Positions 27,510 through 36,535 of a stretch of 64,000 bases of DNA are shown here, one piece after another. The DNA is taken from the NCBI GenBank assembly GCA_963724365.1, contig CAVRUR010000016.1, positions 108,643-172,642 on the forward strand. The letters are read 5' to 3'. The notes under the pieces are model-generated. The model was not told where the DNA came from. It did no database searches and saw nothing but the letters and a program-made list of their open reading frames with translations. Positions within the stretch are counted from its first letter, which is position 1. Each line of letters starts with the position of its first letter. The translations under genes were made by a program, and so were the position numbers. The DNA is from JALORV01 sp963724365 (GTDB lineage Bacteria; Pseudomonadota; Gammaproteobacteria; Burkholderiales; Burkholderiaceae_F).

Positions 27510-28469
27510 CTACGCCCGCTGCGTCGACAGCCGCAGCAGGAGTCGCAGCCTGCCCCAGATGCCTTCCGGGAGATACCGGATGATCACCATCATGAACAGG
27601 CCGTAGAAGATCAGGTGGCCGGACTGGAAGCGCTCGCGGAAGACCTCCGAGATTGTCACCAGGAAGATCGCCCCGACGATCGGCCCACCGGTCGTGGCGA
27701 TGCCGCCGACGACGGCGATGAACACCATCTCGACCGAGAGCGCCACGGAAAACACCGCGTCCGGGTCGATGTAGCGGAAGTAGAGCGCGTAGAAGCCGCC
27801 GGCCATCCCGACCAGGGCTGCGGACAGCGCCAAGGCCACGACGCGCGTGCGCACGGTGTCGATGCCGGCTGCCTCGGCGCTGTCGATGTCCTCACGCACC
27901 GCAAGCAAGTAAGCGCCGAGGCGCGACTGGGAGACGATGAAGGTCACGCCCATTCCCAGCAAGGTCAGCACGGCGATGACGTAATAAAAGGGAATCTTCG
28001 TCTCCCAGTCGATCGCCTGTCCGAAGAGCTTCAGCTCGGGCAGGTGGGTGATCAGCAGCCCTTGCGGGCCCGCGGTGAGACTTTCCCAGTTGAGCGCGAC
28101 CAGGCGCACGATCTCGGCCACTGCCAGGGTGGCAAGCGAGAAGTACGGGCCGCGCAGCCGGAAGCAGATCAGGCCAATGGGAACGGCCATCGCCATGGCC
28201 AGTGCACCGCCGACCATCAGACCTAACCAGGGCGACCAGCCGAGCTTCAGGTGCAGCAGCATCGTTGCGTAGGCACCGACGCCGAGGAAGGCCGAGTGGC
28301 CGAACGACACCTGGCCGGAATAGCCGCCGAGCAGGTTCCACGCGACGCCGAGCAAGGTCGAGAAGAGCACCATGATCAGCAGATGGTGGAAGAAGGGGTT
28401 CGCCGTCGCGAGCGGTGCGCCAAGCAGCGCCAGGGCGACCAGCGTGCCGATGACGCGGTTCTTGCTCAT
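27510..28469 (-). CDS. livM: Branched-chain amino acid ABC transporter permease (LivM type), copy 1
   Basis: Inner-membrane permease of 319 residues with about nine spans. The start at 28469 (MSKNRVIGTLVALALLGAPL) overlaps the livH stop by 4 bp (ATGA); the open frame upstream is only a shadow of livH. The conserved segment WNLLGGYSGQVSFGHSAFLG and the cytoplasmic loop AVREDIDSAEAAGIDTVRTR identify LivM. It partners LivH. Confidence 0.92.
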   Translation of the reverse strand: MSKNRVIGTLVALALLGAPLATANPFFHHLLIMVLFSTLLGVAWNLLGGYSGQVSFGHSAFLGVGAYATMLLHLKLGWSPWLGLMVGGALAMAMAVPIGLICFRLRGPYFSLATLAVAEIVRLVALNWESLTAGPQGLLITHLPELKLFGQAIDWETKIPFYYVIAVLTLLGMGVTFIVSQSRLGAYLLAVREDIDSAEAAGIDTVRTRVVALALSAALVGMAGGFYALYFRYIDPDAVFSVALSVEMVFIAVVGGIATTGGPIVGAIFLVTISEVFRERFQSGHLIFYGLFMMVIIRYLPEGIWGRLRLLLRLSTQRA

Positions 28470-29332
28470 GTCCGCCCCGCGCCGAAGAGGCCCGATGGCC
28501 GGAACAGGAGTACCAGAAGGAAGAGCACGAATCCGATGGTGTCCTTGTAGGCCACCGAGACATAGACGGCGCCGAGCGACTCGACCAGGCCAAGCAGGAT
28601 GCCACCGGCGATCGCGCCGGGAATCGATCCGAGTCCGCCGAGCACGACGACAACGAAGCACTTGACCACGAGGATCTCGCCCACGGTCGGGTAGAGGTAG
28701 AGCGACGGTGCCAGCAGCACGCCCGCCGCTCCGGCCAGCGCTGTTCCCAGGCCGAAGGTGATCATGTCGATGCGCGCCACGTTGATGCCCATGAGCGCGG
28801 CAGAGTCCGGGTTCTGTGCCGTGGCGCGGATGGCGCGGCCGGTGTCCGTGCGCGACAGGAAGAAGTAGAGCGCCGTGGTGATGGCGATCGCCAGCACGAA
28901 GGCGATGGCGAGCGGCACCGACACCGAGATCCCGAAGGGCCGCATCGGCGGCGAGCCGTAAGCGACATTGATGTTGCGGTAGTCGCCGGTCCAGAAAAGC
29001 AGGGCCAGGTTGGCAATCAGCAGCGACAGGCCGGCGGTGTAGAGCAGCGTATTGAGTTCGCCGCCGGCGATGATCTTCCTGAGCAGGAAGCGCTGCACGA
29101 ACATGCCGAAGGCGAACATCGCCGGCATCCAGATCAGCAGCGACACGAACGGGTCGATTCCGCCCAGCGTGAACGACCAGAAGGCGCCGAACATGCCCAA
29201 CATGACCATTTCGCCGTGCGCCATGTTGATGATGCGCATGACGCCGAAGACGATCGTCAGTCCCACCGCGATCATCGCGTAGAGCGAGCCCATCAGCACG
29301 CCGCTGACCACGCTTTGCAGGAGTGTTTCCAT
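28466..29332 (-). CDS. livH: Branched-chain amino acid ABC transporter permease (LivH type), copy 1
   Basis: Inner-membrane permease of 288 residues. The N-terminal GVLMGSLYAMIAVGLTIVFG and INMAHGEMVMLG are classic LivH motifs; the coupling loop reads RATAQNPDSAALMGINVARI. It overlaps livM by 4 bp. A 69-bp gap separates it from livJ. Confidence 0.92.
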   Translation of the reverse strand: METLLQSVVSGVLMGSLYAMIAVGLTIVFGVMRIINMAHGEMVMLGMFGAFWSFTLGGIDPFVSLLIWMPAMFAFGMFVQRFLLRKIIAGGELNTLLYTAGLSLLIANLALLFWTGDYRNINVAYGSPPMRPFGISVSVPLAIAFVLAIAITTALYFFLSRTDTGRAIRATAQNPDSAALMGINVARIDMITFGLGTALAGAAGVLLAPSLYLYPTVGEILVVKCFVVVVLGGLGSIPGAIAGGILLGLVESLGAVYVSVAYKDTIGFVLFLLVLLFRPSGLFGAGRT

Positions 29333-29401
29333 GGCAGGGTCCGCGACCGACCGACCGCGCCGCCAGGGGCGGCGGCGCGGGCAGGTCAGATCAGTCGTGC
29401 T

Positions 29402-30643
29402 TCAGCGGGGGATCAGGGCTCTGCTGACGGGATCCGGGAAGACGTAGTTGGTCACGGCACCCGCTTTCGGATAGACGTCCATCAGCACGCCACCGCGCCA
29501 CTGGGCCATGACCGAGTGGTCGCGCGAATAGATGTTCTGGTTCGTGTAGGCGTCGCCCAGCGGGCCGTTCCAGTTGCCGAACTTGGTCTTGCCGAATGCC
29601 GTCTGCATGTCGGTCTTCAGCAGCGCCTGGCGCAGGGCCTCGCGGTCAGCTTCCAGGTTGCCGGTGAGCTTGGTGCGCTTCAAGGCATCGGCGATCACGT
29701 AGATGACGGCATAGCCCTCGACCTCGTGCTCATGCGGCTGGATCTTGTAGGTGGCCAGGAAGTTCTTGTTGAACTCCTTGGTCAACGGATCGTTCGGGTT
29801 GCCGGCCCAGGCTGCGGACGAGAATACGTTCTCGCCCAGGGGGCCGAGTTGCTTGGCGAAGTCCTCCACGCCGAAGCCGCCGCCGAAGCCGACGAAGGCG
29901 CGTGCATTGATGCCGATCTCCTTGGCGTGGCGTGTCATCAGGATCGCGTCGGTGGTCGACACCGCGATCAGCAGCAGCATGTCGGGATTGTTGGCCTTGA
30001 CCTTGGTCATGATCGGCCTGAAGTCCAGCGTATTCACCGGATACGCTTCGTCATTGACGATCGGTATGTTCTTCGACTTCATGAAGGCCATGTTGGCGTT
30101 GCCGATGGTCTTGCCGAAGAGGCTGTTGTCATAGACCACCGCCACCGACTTCGGCATCGCGCCCGGCACTTCCGTGATGAACTTGTGGAAAGCCTCAGGG
30201 TAGATCGAGCCGGTCGGATTCTGGCGGAACACCCACTCGAAGCCCTTGGCAGTGATCGCATCGGCCGAAGGATGGTCGACCACATAAGGCGTCTTCAGGC
30301 GCTGGGCGACCGACGCGATCTCGATGGCCTGGCCGGAAGCGCGACCGCCAGTCAGGACCAGCACCTTGTATTGCGTGATCAGCTTCTCGGCCACCGTGGC
30401 GGCCAACGGGTTCTTGGCCTGATGGTCTTCGATGATGACTTCGAGCTTGCGTCCGTTGACGCCGCCCTTCGCGTTGATCTCGTCGACGGCCAGGCTGTAG
30501 GCCTTCTTGAACTTGTCGCCGAAGGGAGCATCGGGGCCGGTCATCGGCTGCGGCGCGCCGATCTTGATCGTTTCCTGGGCCAGGGAGACGGATGCCGCCG
30601 TAGCCAGCACGGCCGCCAGCAGGCAGGACAAGGTGTGCTTCAT
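29402..30643 (-). CDS. livJ: ABC transporter substrate-binding protein (LivJ/periplasmic-binding type 1), copy 1
   Basis: Periplasmic ligand receptor of 413 residues with a signal peptide (MKHTLSCLLAAVLATAASVS) and a type I binding-protein fold starting ETIKIGAPQPMTGPDAPFGD. AAAGGAG lies upstream of the ATG. First gene of the operon. The ligand is not evident from sequence; compare the only distantly similar LivJ at 56.3-57.5 kb. Confidence 0.9.
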   Translation of the reverse strand: MKHTLSCLLAAVLATAASVSLAQETIKIGAPQPMTGPDAPFGDKFKKAYSLAVDEINAKGGVNGRKLEVIIEDHQAKNPLAATVAEKLITQYKVLVLTGGRASGQAIEIASVAQRLKTPYVVDHPSADAITAKGFEWVFRQNPTGSIYPEAFHKFITEVPGAMPKSVAVVYDNSLFGKTIGNANMAFMKSKNIPIVNDEAYPVNTLDFRPIMTKVKANNPDMLLLIAVSTTDAILMTRHAKEIGINARAFVGFGGGFGVEDFAKQLGPLGENVFSSAAWAGNPNDPLTKEFNKNFLATYKIQPHEHEVEGYAVIYVIADALKRTKLTGNLEADREALRQALLKTDMQTAFGKTKFGNWNGPLGDAYTNQNIYSRDHSVMAQWRGGVLMDVYPKAGAVTNYVFPDPVSRALIPR

Positions 30644-31053
30644 GGGGCTGCTCCTTTGCTTTGTTTCGTGAACACTTCGCGACCATCGGTGAGTCGGTTG
30701 CTCGGAATGACGACAGGGTTGACCGAAGGATTCTCGTCCTCACACTGCTTGCAAGCACCAGTCACATTCCTCGGGCGCCGGTAGTAGCAGGCGATCACGA
30801 GGTGCGGCTAACCGACCTTTTGATTATTACTCCGAACGGTGACCCATGGGCGAACGTATACGGACAAAGCCAAGGCGGAAGGACGCCGAAGCAAAACCAC
30901 ACCGTTGTTCAGAGTGTCGACGATTCGACGGTGCCCTTCACGGCAGGTAACCAATCAAGGACTCCCTGGATGCTGCGACGCGCCATTCATGTCATCTGAA
31001 TGAGTTCTCAGATGCGAGTTCTTCGGATCCACTGCCCAGCCACATTTCTGTGT
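30644..31053. other. Intergenic region upstream of livJ, no gene recognised
   Basis: About 410 bp between livJ and repeat R8. A plus-strand open frame (30661-30999) has no recognisable protein character. The region presumably contains the liv operon promoter, but no boxes are convincing. Confidence 0.4.
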
Positions 31054-31105
31054 TCCGCTAATTGCTGCCGTTAACGCGCTGGGTGAAAATCGTCCGGAAG
31101 CGGAC
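31054..31105 (+). repeat. 52-bp bipartite intergenic repeat, copy R8, with an extra half-site
   Basis: Half-sites TCCGCTAATTGCTGCC and TCGTCCGGAAGCGGAC. A third half-site, CGCTGGAAGCGGACG, follows at 31117-31131, ending 4 bp before the next start codon. Confidence 0.75.
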
Positions 31106-31134
31106 TTTCCCGATGCCGCTGGAAGCGGACGCCC

Positions 31135-32019
31135 ATGCGACTCGACCCGGACCTGCGTCGCACCTGGCTCTTTGGACCGGGGGCCGGTGAGCACGCCCAT
31201 GAGGCCATGCGTCAAAGCGGTGCCGATGGCCTGATCGTCGATCTGGAGGACTTCACGCCGGAGTCGCGCCGCGACGAGGCGCGCCGTGGTCTGGTTGGGT
31301 TGCTGTCACGCTGGCGTCAGGCCGGACGCATGGTTGCCGTACGGATCAACTCGCTCGATTCTGACGGACCCATCGACCTCGCCGCTGCCATGCCGGCTCG
31401 ACCTGACGTCATTGCCTACCCGATGACGACAAGCGCTCATCAGATGCACGCCCTGCACGCGGCGTTAACGCACTGGGAGCGCACACTCGGTAGCACTCTT
31501 GACGCTACCGAGATCCTTCCGGTGTGCGAGACCGCGCTCGGAGTTGCCGAAGTCAGAACGATTGCCGGCGGCAGCCCGCGCATCCGCAGTGCGCTGCTGG
31601 GTGCCGAAGACCTGGCGGCGGACTTGTGCGCTGAGCGGCAGCCTGACGCCACTGAACTGGACCACGCACGGCGCCGATTCCTGTTGGACTGTCGGGCGGC
31701 GAGCATCGAGCCGGTCGATGCGCCCTACACCTTCAGCGACACAGAAGGCGCCGTGCAGGAAGCGCGCTATGTGCGCCGACTGGGTTATCGAAGCAAAGCC
31801 CTAGTGCGAGCGGAGCATGCACATCCGCTCAATGAGATCCTCTCTCCGAGCGATGAGGACGTGCGGAGGGCCCATGCCATCGTCGATGGCTTCGAAGCGG
31901 CACGAGCGAGGGGCGAGGATCGCGCGCTTGTCGATGGTCTTTGGGTCGAAGTGCCGACGTACCGCAACGCACGTCGGCTTATCGATCGATCGCGAAGGCT
32001 GACCGGCCAGAGCTCCTAG
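31135..32019 (+). CDS. HpcH/HpaI aldolase / CitE-like citrate lyase beta family protein
   Basis: TIM-barrel lyase of 294 residues. Conserved pieces include RRTWLFGPGAGEHAHEAM, GLIVDLEDFTP (metal-binding acidic pair), LPVCETALGV and LLGAEDLAADL, as in CitE-like malyl/citramalyl-CoA lyases and related proteins. The CoA thioester substrate is unknown. The start lies just after the extra half-site of R8. Single gene between R8 and R9. Confidence 0.85.
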   Translation: MRLDPDLRRTWLFGPGAGEHAHEAMRQSGADGLIVDLEDFTPESRRDEARRGLVGLLSRWRQAGRMVAVRINSLDSDGPIDLAAAMPARPDVIAYPMTTSAHQMHALHAALTHWERTLGSTLDATEILPVCETALGVAEVRTIAGGSPRIRSALLGAEDLAADLCAERQPDATELDHARRRFLLDCRAASIEPVDAPYTFSDTEGAVQEARYVRRLGYRSKALVRAEHAHPLNEILSPSDEDVRRAHAIVDGFEAARARGEDRALVDGLWVEVPTYRNARRLIDRSRRLTGQSS

Positions 32020-32026
32020 TCAGGCT

Positions 32027-32078
32027 TCGGCCAATTGCTGTCCTACGTGTGTGAGCTCAGAATCGCATTGAAGCGGAC
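32027..32078 (+). repeat. 52-bp bipartite intergenic repeat, copy R9
   Basis: Half-sites TCGGCCAATTGCTGTC and TCGCATTGAAGCGGAC. It begins only 7 bp after the CitE-like stop codon. Confidence 0.85.
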
Positions 32079-32117
32079 ATCATTAGAGCGGCCCAGTCAC
32101 CGCAGAAGAAGCCCACC

Positions 32118-33128
32118 ATGGACACGCTCACGACCCGCCTGACCTGCACTTTCAACCTTCGCCACCCCGTCGTCTCAGCGCCGATGGCCTTCGCCGGCGG
32201 TGGCGCGCTGGCAGGCGCAGTGAGTCGCGCCGGTGGCCTCGGATTGATTGGCGGTGGCTATGGCGACCTGGCATGGCTCGAGCAGCAGTTCGCCGCCGTC
32301 GGCGGCCAACGCGTCGGCGTCGGGTTCATCACCTGGTCGCTGCGCAAGTCGCCGTCGCTGCTGACAGATGTGCTTAAGCATCGGCCGGCTGCGGTCATGC
32401 TGTCGTTTGGCGATCCGAGGCCTTTCGTTGACGAGATCCGCAGCGCAAATGCGGCGCTGATCTGTCAGTGCCAGGACATGGGACACGTGATGGACGCAGT
32501 CGACGTCGGCGCGAATGTCGTCGTCGCACAGGGTGCGGAGGCGGGAGGACACGGCGCCCTGCGCGGTACGCTGAGCTTCGTCCCGGAGGTGGCGGACTAT
32601 CTTTCCGAGCACGCACCGACCACGCTGCTGCTGGCTGCCGGGGGAATCGGCGACGGCCGCGGCCTTGCGGCTGCGCTGATGCTTGGCGCCGATGGCGTGC
32701 TCGTCGGGACGCGACTGTGGGCGTCGACGGAGGCGTTGGTGAAGGAGCGTCACCAACGCGCGATCCTGGAGACCAATGGGGATGGCACGCTGCGCACCCG
32801 AATCGCCGACATCGCGCGTCAAATCCCCTGGCCGAGCGGCTTCACTGCCCGCATCCGCCGCAATGCGTTCACCGAACGCTGGCATGGCCACGAGGAGGCG
32901 TTGGCAGCAGCGATCGCGGTTGAGGGGCCGCGGTATCGGCAAGCTTTCGAGCAAGGCGACCCCGAGCACACTGGCGTCTGGTTTGGCGAGGCCTGTGGCG
33001 TGATCGACTCGATCGAGCCTGCGGCGCACATCGTCGAACGGATGGTGGTGGAGGCAGCGGAGCGAATCCGAAGCCACGCAAGCGCAACGCTTGTTGACAG
33101 CGCCGAAGGCATGGCGCGGACTGCCTAG
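32118..33128 (+). CDS. Nitronate monooxygenase family flavoprotein
   Basis: FMN-dependent enzyme of 336 residues in the NMO/2-nitropropane dioxygenase family. HPVVSAPMAFAGGGALAGAV forms the first strand and flavin loop. GAEAGGHGA carries the usual catalytic His, and AAGGIGDGRGLAAALMLGAD with GVLVGTRL binds the FMN phosphate. Family members oxidise alkyl nitronates such as propionate-3-nitronate or act as quinone reductases. Single gene between R9 and R10. Confidence 0.88.
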   Translation: MDTLTTRLTCTFNLRHPVVSAPMAFAGGGALAGAVSRAGGLGLIGGGYGDLAWLEQQFAAVGGQRVGVGFITWSLRKSPSLLTDVLKHRPAAVMLSFGDPRPFVDEIRSANAALICQCQDMGHVMDAVDVGANVVVAQGAEAGGHGALRGTLSFVPEVADYLSEHAPTTLLLAAGGIGDGRGLAAALMLGADGVLVGTRLWASTEALVKERHQRAILETNGDGTLRTRIADIARQIPWPSGFTARIRRNAFTERWHGHEEALAAAIAVEGPRYRQAFEQGDPEHTGVWFGEACGVIDSIEPAAHIVERMVVEAAERIRSHASATLVDSAEGMARTA

Positions 33129-33153
33129 AGGCTGGAGGCCAGGACGGCAACCC

Positions 33154-33204
33154 GCGGCCAAGAGCCACCGTTGGCAGGCTGCTGATAGTCGGGTAAGAAC
33201 AGAC
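33154..33204 (+). repeat. 51-bp bipartite intergenic repeat, copy R10
   Basis: Half-sites GCGGCCAAGAGCCACC and CGGGTAAGAACAGAC (second half weak). It begins 25 bp after the flavoprotein stop codon. Confidence 0.7.
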
Positions 33205-33239
33205 CTTCGCTCGCCTGACTACTCCTCTATCCGTACTAA

Positions 33240-34136
33240 ATGTCCCAGCTCTCGCGCCGCGACCTGATGCTGTTGCTGCTGCTCACGCTGTTCTGGGGCA
33301 TGAACTGGCCGGTGATGAAGCTCGGTGTTGCGCAACTGCCACCGCTATTCTTCCGCTCGATCTGCATCGCCGGCGGCCTGGTCGTGATCTGGGCGTGGGC
33401 CGTTGCGCGCGGGATTTCGCTGCAGGTTCCGCCCGGTGCGTGGCCGACAATCGTCAAGCTCGCGCTACCGAATGTGATCGTCTGGCACCTGCTCGCGATC
33501 CTCGCGATCAGGATGCTGCCGTCCGGGCGCGCAGCGATCCTCGGCTACACGATGCCGGTCTGGGCCGTCGTGTTCGGGCTGCTGCTGTTCAACGAACGCC
33601 CGCTGCCGCGGCACTGGCTTGGCGTGCTCGCCGCAGCGATCGGCATCGTGTTGCTGCTCGCTTCCGAGCTGACCTCGATCGCGGGCGCCCCGCTCGGAAC
33701 GCTGCTGATGCTGACTGCGGCGGCGGCCTGGGGCTATGGCACGCATCTGATGCGCAGGCACCTGACCGGGATGCCGATCATCGCGCTGACCTTCTGGATG
33801 CTCGTGCTCACGCTTGCCGTGATGATGATCGCAACGACGATGTTCGAACTCGCGCACTGGCGCATGCCGAGGTCGCTCGAATGGGCATCGATCGTCTACA
33901 ACATGGTGCTGGCGATCGCGTTCTGCCACGTCGTGTGGTCGATGCTCGCACGCAAGCTGCCGCCCGCGGCGAGCGGGTTGTCAGTAATGATGATCCCCGT
34001 GCTCGGCGTGTTCTCCGGCATGTGGTTGCTCGGCGAAAGGCCGTCGTGGCAGGACTACGTTGCGCTCGCGCTGATCCTGGTCGCGCTGTCGACCGTGCTT
34101 CTGCCGTCCAGGTCGCCGCCCGGGCCAGAGCGCTGA
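33240..34136 (+). CDS. EamA/DMT superfamily transporter
   Basis: A 298-residue inner-membrane protein with ten predicted spans formed by two EamA repeats. The first starts LLLLTLFWGMNWPVMKLGV and the second near LLMLTAAAAWGYGTHLMRR. Such proteins export metabolites or amino acids; the substrate is unknown. No Shine-Dalgarno is obvious, but the ATG at 33240 gives the standard N-terminus. Single gene between R10 and R11. Confidence 0.88.
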   Translation: MSQLSRRDLMLLLLLTLFWGMNWPVMKLGVAQLPPLFFRSICIAGGLVVIWAWAVARGISLQVPPGAWPTIVKLALPNVIVWHLLAILAIRMLPSGRAAILGYTMPVWAVVFGLLLFNERPLPRHWLGVLAAAIGIVLLLASELTSIAGAPLGTLLMLTAAAAWGYGTHLMRRHLTGMPIIALTFWMLVLTLAVMMIATTMFELAHWRMPRSLEWASIVYNMVLAIAFCHVVWSMLARKLPPAASGLSVMMIPVLGVFSGMWLLGERPSWQDYVALALILVALSTVLLPSRSPPGPER

Positions 34137-34160
34137 TACCCATTGAAGGAGTGCATGGAG

Positions 34161-34212
34161 TCGGCCAGAACCGGTCATCGCACGCCGCTGCCTAACCGTT
34201 CCGATAGCGGTC
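34161..34212 (+). repeat. 52-bp bipartite intergenic repeat, copy R11
   Basis: Half-sites TCGGCCAGAACCGGTC and CGTTCCGATAGCGGTC. It begins 24 bp after the transporter stop codon. The following 200 bp hold a possible decayed right half (TCTGCTCAGAGCAAGGGGAC, near 34379) and no gene. Confidence 0.8.
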
Positions 34213-34415
34213 GTCGCGACTCACGGCTAAGCTGGCAGACACCTGTGCCTTCGGACGACCTTGTCGAGCGGCAGCACCTCTCAGAAGATCATCAGCGGGC
34301 ACCGAGGAATGAACCTGTCGGCCGAGTCGGTTATCAGTAGTCCAAACTGGGCGGCGCCCATCAGGAACGTGCTGTAAGGCTCTGCTCAGAGCAAGGGGAC
34401 GGAGTCGGAAGCCCG

Positions 34416-35471
34416 ATGAACCGTAAGCTCATTTTCTTTCTATGGGCCGTTGTCGCCTGGATCACCCCCGCCGCCATCGCAGGCGTGCTGGGCTGGAAGG
34501 GCATCTGGGGATCGGGCAGCGCGTTTGCCGACTATTTGATCCCGGTCCCTGTCGCGGGTGGCGTGCTTCACCTGCCCTCCTTCATCGTAGTTTCGCTGAT
34601 CCTCTTCACACAGCCGTGGGGCGGAAGGCTCGGTGGCCACGTGCGCGGAATCCTGCTCGCGGGCGCGCTCATCGGCATCGCGACGCTGCTGGATCTGAAC
34701 AAGCTTCAGCTCGCTGCCACGACAGACATGGCTGGCGGCCGGTTCTGGCAGCAGCAGCCGCTCGGCCTGTTCATCGTCTCCGACTGCGTGATCGCGCAGC
34801 TTTTTGTACGTGTGCTCGGAGGCCGCTGGCCGGAGGGCACGAAAGAATGGGCGGCGTCGCTGATCGCTGCACTGGCGATCCCGACGGCCTATGCGGTGGC
34901 GTCGCTGAATGCGGACCCGCATCAGCAGAATCCTTTCTTGTATGCGGGCGAACGCCCGTCAGACAGGCGTGGTGACGAGTTAGCTTTCTACTATTCGAAG
35001 CTGCCTCTGGGGTCGGACGCGTTCCGCCAGGCCGCGTCTGCCGTGCTGGAGCGGCACGATCCGCGCATGAACCTGAATGCCGAGGACATCGCGATCCACT
35101 TCTATGACAGCGTCGCCGCCGCGCAGGCGCAAGACAAGAGCGGCGCGAAGTACACCGTGTGCCTCTACCAGGACGGCACGGCGACGACATGGAATCCGGG
35201 AAGCTTTGACTGCTTCAGCAACCATGAGAGCTTTTCCGAGCGCCTGGAGAAATCGTTCAGTTTGCAGAGCAAGGCGCTGCCGCAGGACGTGCGCCTCTGG
35301 CTCGCGCGCCGCGACGCCTGCGTCGGCCGCAAGCCTCTGACAGCGCCCACCGGTATGCACATGGACAATCAGGAAGTTCGCTCCTGCGACCCAGCGCTCA
35401 CCGAGCGGACGCGCGAAGAACTGCTGAGGAAGTTCGAAGGCGACGGCAATGTCCTCGCTTCCCTCAGTTAG
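34416..35471 (+). CDS. Membrane protein with soluble C-terminal domain, unknown
   Basis: A 351-residue protein. Four or five hydrophobic segments fill residues 5-165 (for example LIFFLWAVVAWITPAAIAGV and AASLIAALAIPTAYAVASL). A soluble region of about 185 residues with several cysteines follows (YTVCLYQDG, SFDCFSNHE, RDACVGRK, EVRSCDPA). The cysteines suggest disulfides and a periplasmic location. No family recognised. Single gene between R11 and R12. Confidence 0.65.
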   Translation: MNRKLIFFLWAVVAWITPAAIAGVLGWKGIWGSGSAFADYLIPVPVAGGVLHLPSFIVVSLILFTQPWGGRLGGHVRGILLAGALIGIATLLDLNKLQLAATTDMAGGRFWQQQPLGLFIVSDCVIAQLFVRVLGGRWPEGTKEWAASLIAALAIPTAYAVASLNADPHQQNPFLYAGERPSDRRGDELAFYYSKLPLGSDAFRQAASAVLERHDPRMNLNAEDIAIHFYDSVAAAQAQDKSGAKYTVCLYQDGTATTWNPGSFDCFSNHESFSERLEKSFSLQSKALPQDVRLWLARRDACVGRKPLTAPTGMHMDNQEVRSCDPALTERTREELLRKFEGDGNVLASLS

Positions 35472-35494
35472 CCGTGGCGAGAGCATTACCGGGT

Positions 35495-35546
35495 TCGGCC
35501 ACGAGCGGCCATCGAGGTCACTCCCCCAATTCACCCGTTAGCGGAC
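35495..35546 (+). repeat. 52-bp bipartite intergenic repeat, copy R12
   Basis: Half-sites TCGGCCACGAGCGGCC and TCACCCGTTAGCGGAC. It begins 23 bp after the preceding stop codon and ends 37 bp before the next start. Confidence 0.85.
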
Positions 35547-35583
35547 ACAATTCGGCCCTCAGAATCGAGGACCGAGTCGTTGC

Positions 35584-36465
35584 ATGTCAGTGCCGATCGA
35601 CGATGCGCTTGTCTGCCGGTTGATTGCCGGACAGTTCCCGCAATGGTCTGAACTGCCGATACGTCCGGTCACACCTTCCGGTTGGGACAACCGCACCTTC
35701 CGGCTGGGCGACACCATGGTCGTTCGCCTGCCAAGCGGCGAGGACTACGCAGAGCAAGTCGCCAAGGAACAGCGCTGGCTGCCAATCCTTGCCGCATCGC
35801 TGCCGATTGCCATCCCGATGCCCCTGGCGCTCGGTCAGCCTGCTGCAGGCTATCCGTGGAGCTGGTCCGTCTATCGCTGGCTAGAAGGCGAATCCGCATC
35901 ATCCGGGACCGTCGCCGACCTCACCGAGATCGCATCATCTCTGGGTCGCTTCCTAGGCACGTTGCAGCGCATTGATGCGACCGGCGGCCCGGTGCCAGGG
36001 CCGCACAACTTTCATCGCGGCGGGGCGCTTGGCGTCTATGACGCCCAATCGCGGCGGGCTATTGCCGCGCTGAAAGGGAAGATTGATGTTGATGCTGCTA
36101 CCGCGGTGTGGGAGGCGGCGCTCGCGAGTGCTTGGCAGAGACCGGCGGTGTGGGTCCACGGTGATATCAGCGCCGACAATCTCCTGGTCCAGGCGGGCCG
36201 CTTAAGTGCGGTCATCGACTTTGGACAACTCGGCGTCGGCGACCCGGCGTGCGATCTGGCGATCGCGTGGACGTTCTTAGAAGGAGCAAGCAGACAGGCG
36301 TTCCGCGAAGCGCTTCCGCTTGATGCCGAAACCTGGGCGCGGGGCCGAGGATGGGCCGTGTGGAAAGCCTTGATTGTTACCTCCGGCCTCGTAGAAACTA
36401 CTGCAATGGAGGCCGCTCATGCGCGGCGAACCATCGATGAAGTGCTCGCCGACGTTCGCGCTTGA
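35584..36465 (+). CDS. Aminoglycoside phosphotransferase-family kinase
   Basis: A 293-residue APH-fold enzyme. The catalytic loop is VHGDISADNLL (HGD..xxN) and the metal-binding motif is VIDFGQLGVGDPACD. The N-lobe has WDNRTFRLGDTMVVRLPSG. Members phosphorylate antibiotics or small metabolites such as homoserine, choline or sugars; the sequence alone does not show which. Single gene between R12 and R13. Confidence 0.85.
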   Translation: MSVPIDDALVCRLIAGQFPQWSELPIRPVTPSGWDNRTFRLGDTMVVRLPSGEDYAEQVAKEQRWLPILAASLPIAIPMPLALGQPAAGYPWSWSVYRWLEGESASSGTVADLTEIASSLGRFLGTLQRIDATGGPVPGPHNFHRGGALGVYDAQSRRAIAALKGKIDVDAATAVWEAALASAWQRPAVWVHGDISADNLLVQAGRLSAVIDFGQLGVGDPACDLAIAWTFLEGASRQAFREALPLDAETWARGRGWAVWKALIVTSGLVETTAMEAAHARRTIDEVLADVRA

Positions 36466-36473
36466 GGCTCAAG

Positions 36474-36525
36474 ACGGCCACTCGCGGACGCATCCACCTC
36501 CATCCAAAATTGCTTCGACGCAGAC
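36474..36525 (+). repeat. 52-bp bipartite intergenic repeat, copy R13
   Basis: Half-sites ACGGCCACTCGCGGAC and TGCTTCGACGCAGAC. It fits into the 70 bp between two genes, 8 bp after the stop and 10 bp before the next start. Confidence 0.78.
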
Positions 36526-36535
36526 GAGCTCCCGG

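Noticed and set aside
26871..28226. Plus-strand open frame of 451 codons opposite livG and livM
   Set aside because: Composition (His, Gln, Asp and Arg rich, no recognisable domain) is typical of antisense shadow; both liv genes are certain.
29216..30784. Plus-strand open frame of 522 codons opposite livH and livJ
   Set aside because: Antisense shadow of a well-supported signal-peptide-bearing binding protein gene.
30661..30999. 112-codon plus-strand open frame upstream of livJ
   Set aside because: No ribosome-binding site, no recognisable fold, and it covers the expected liv promoter region.
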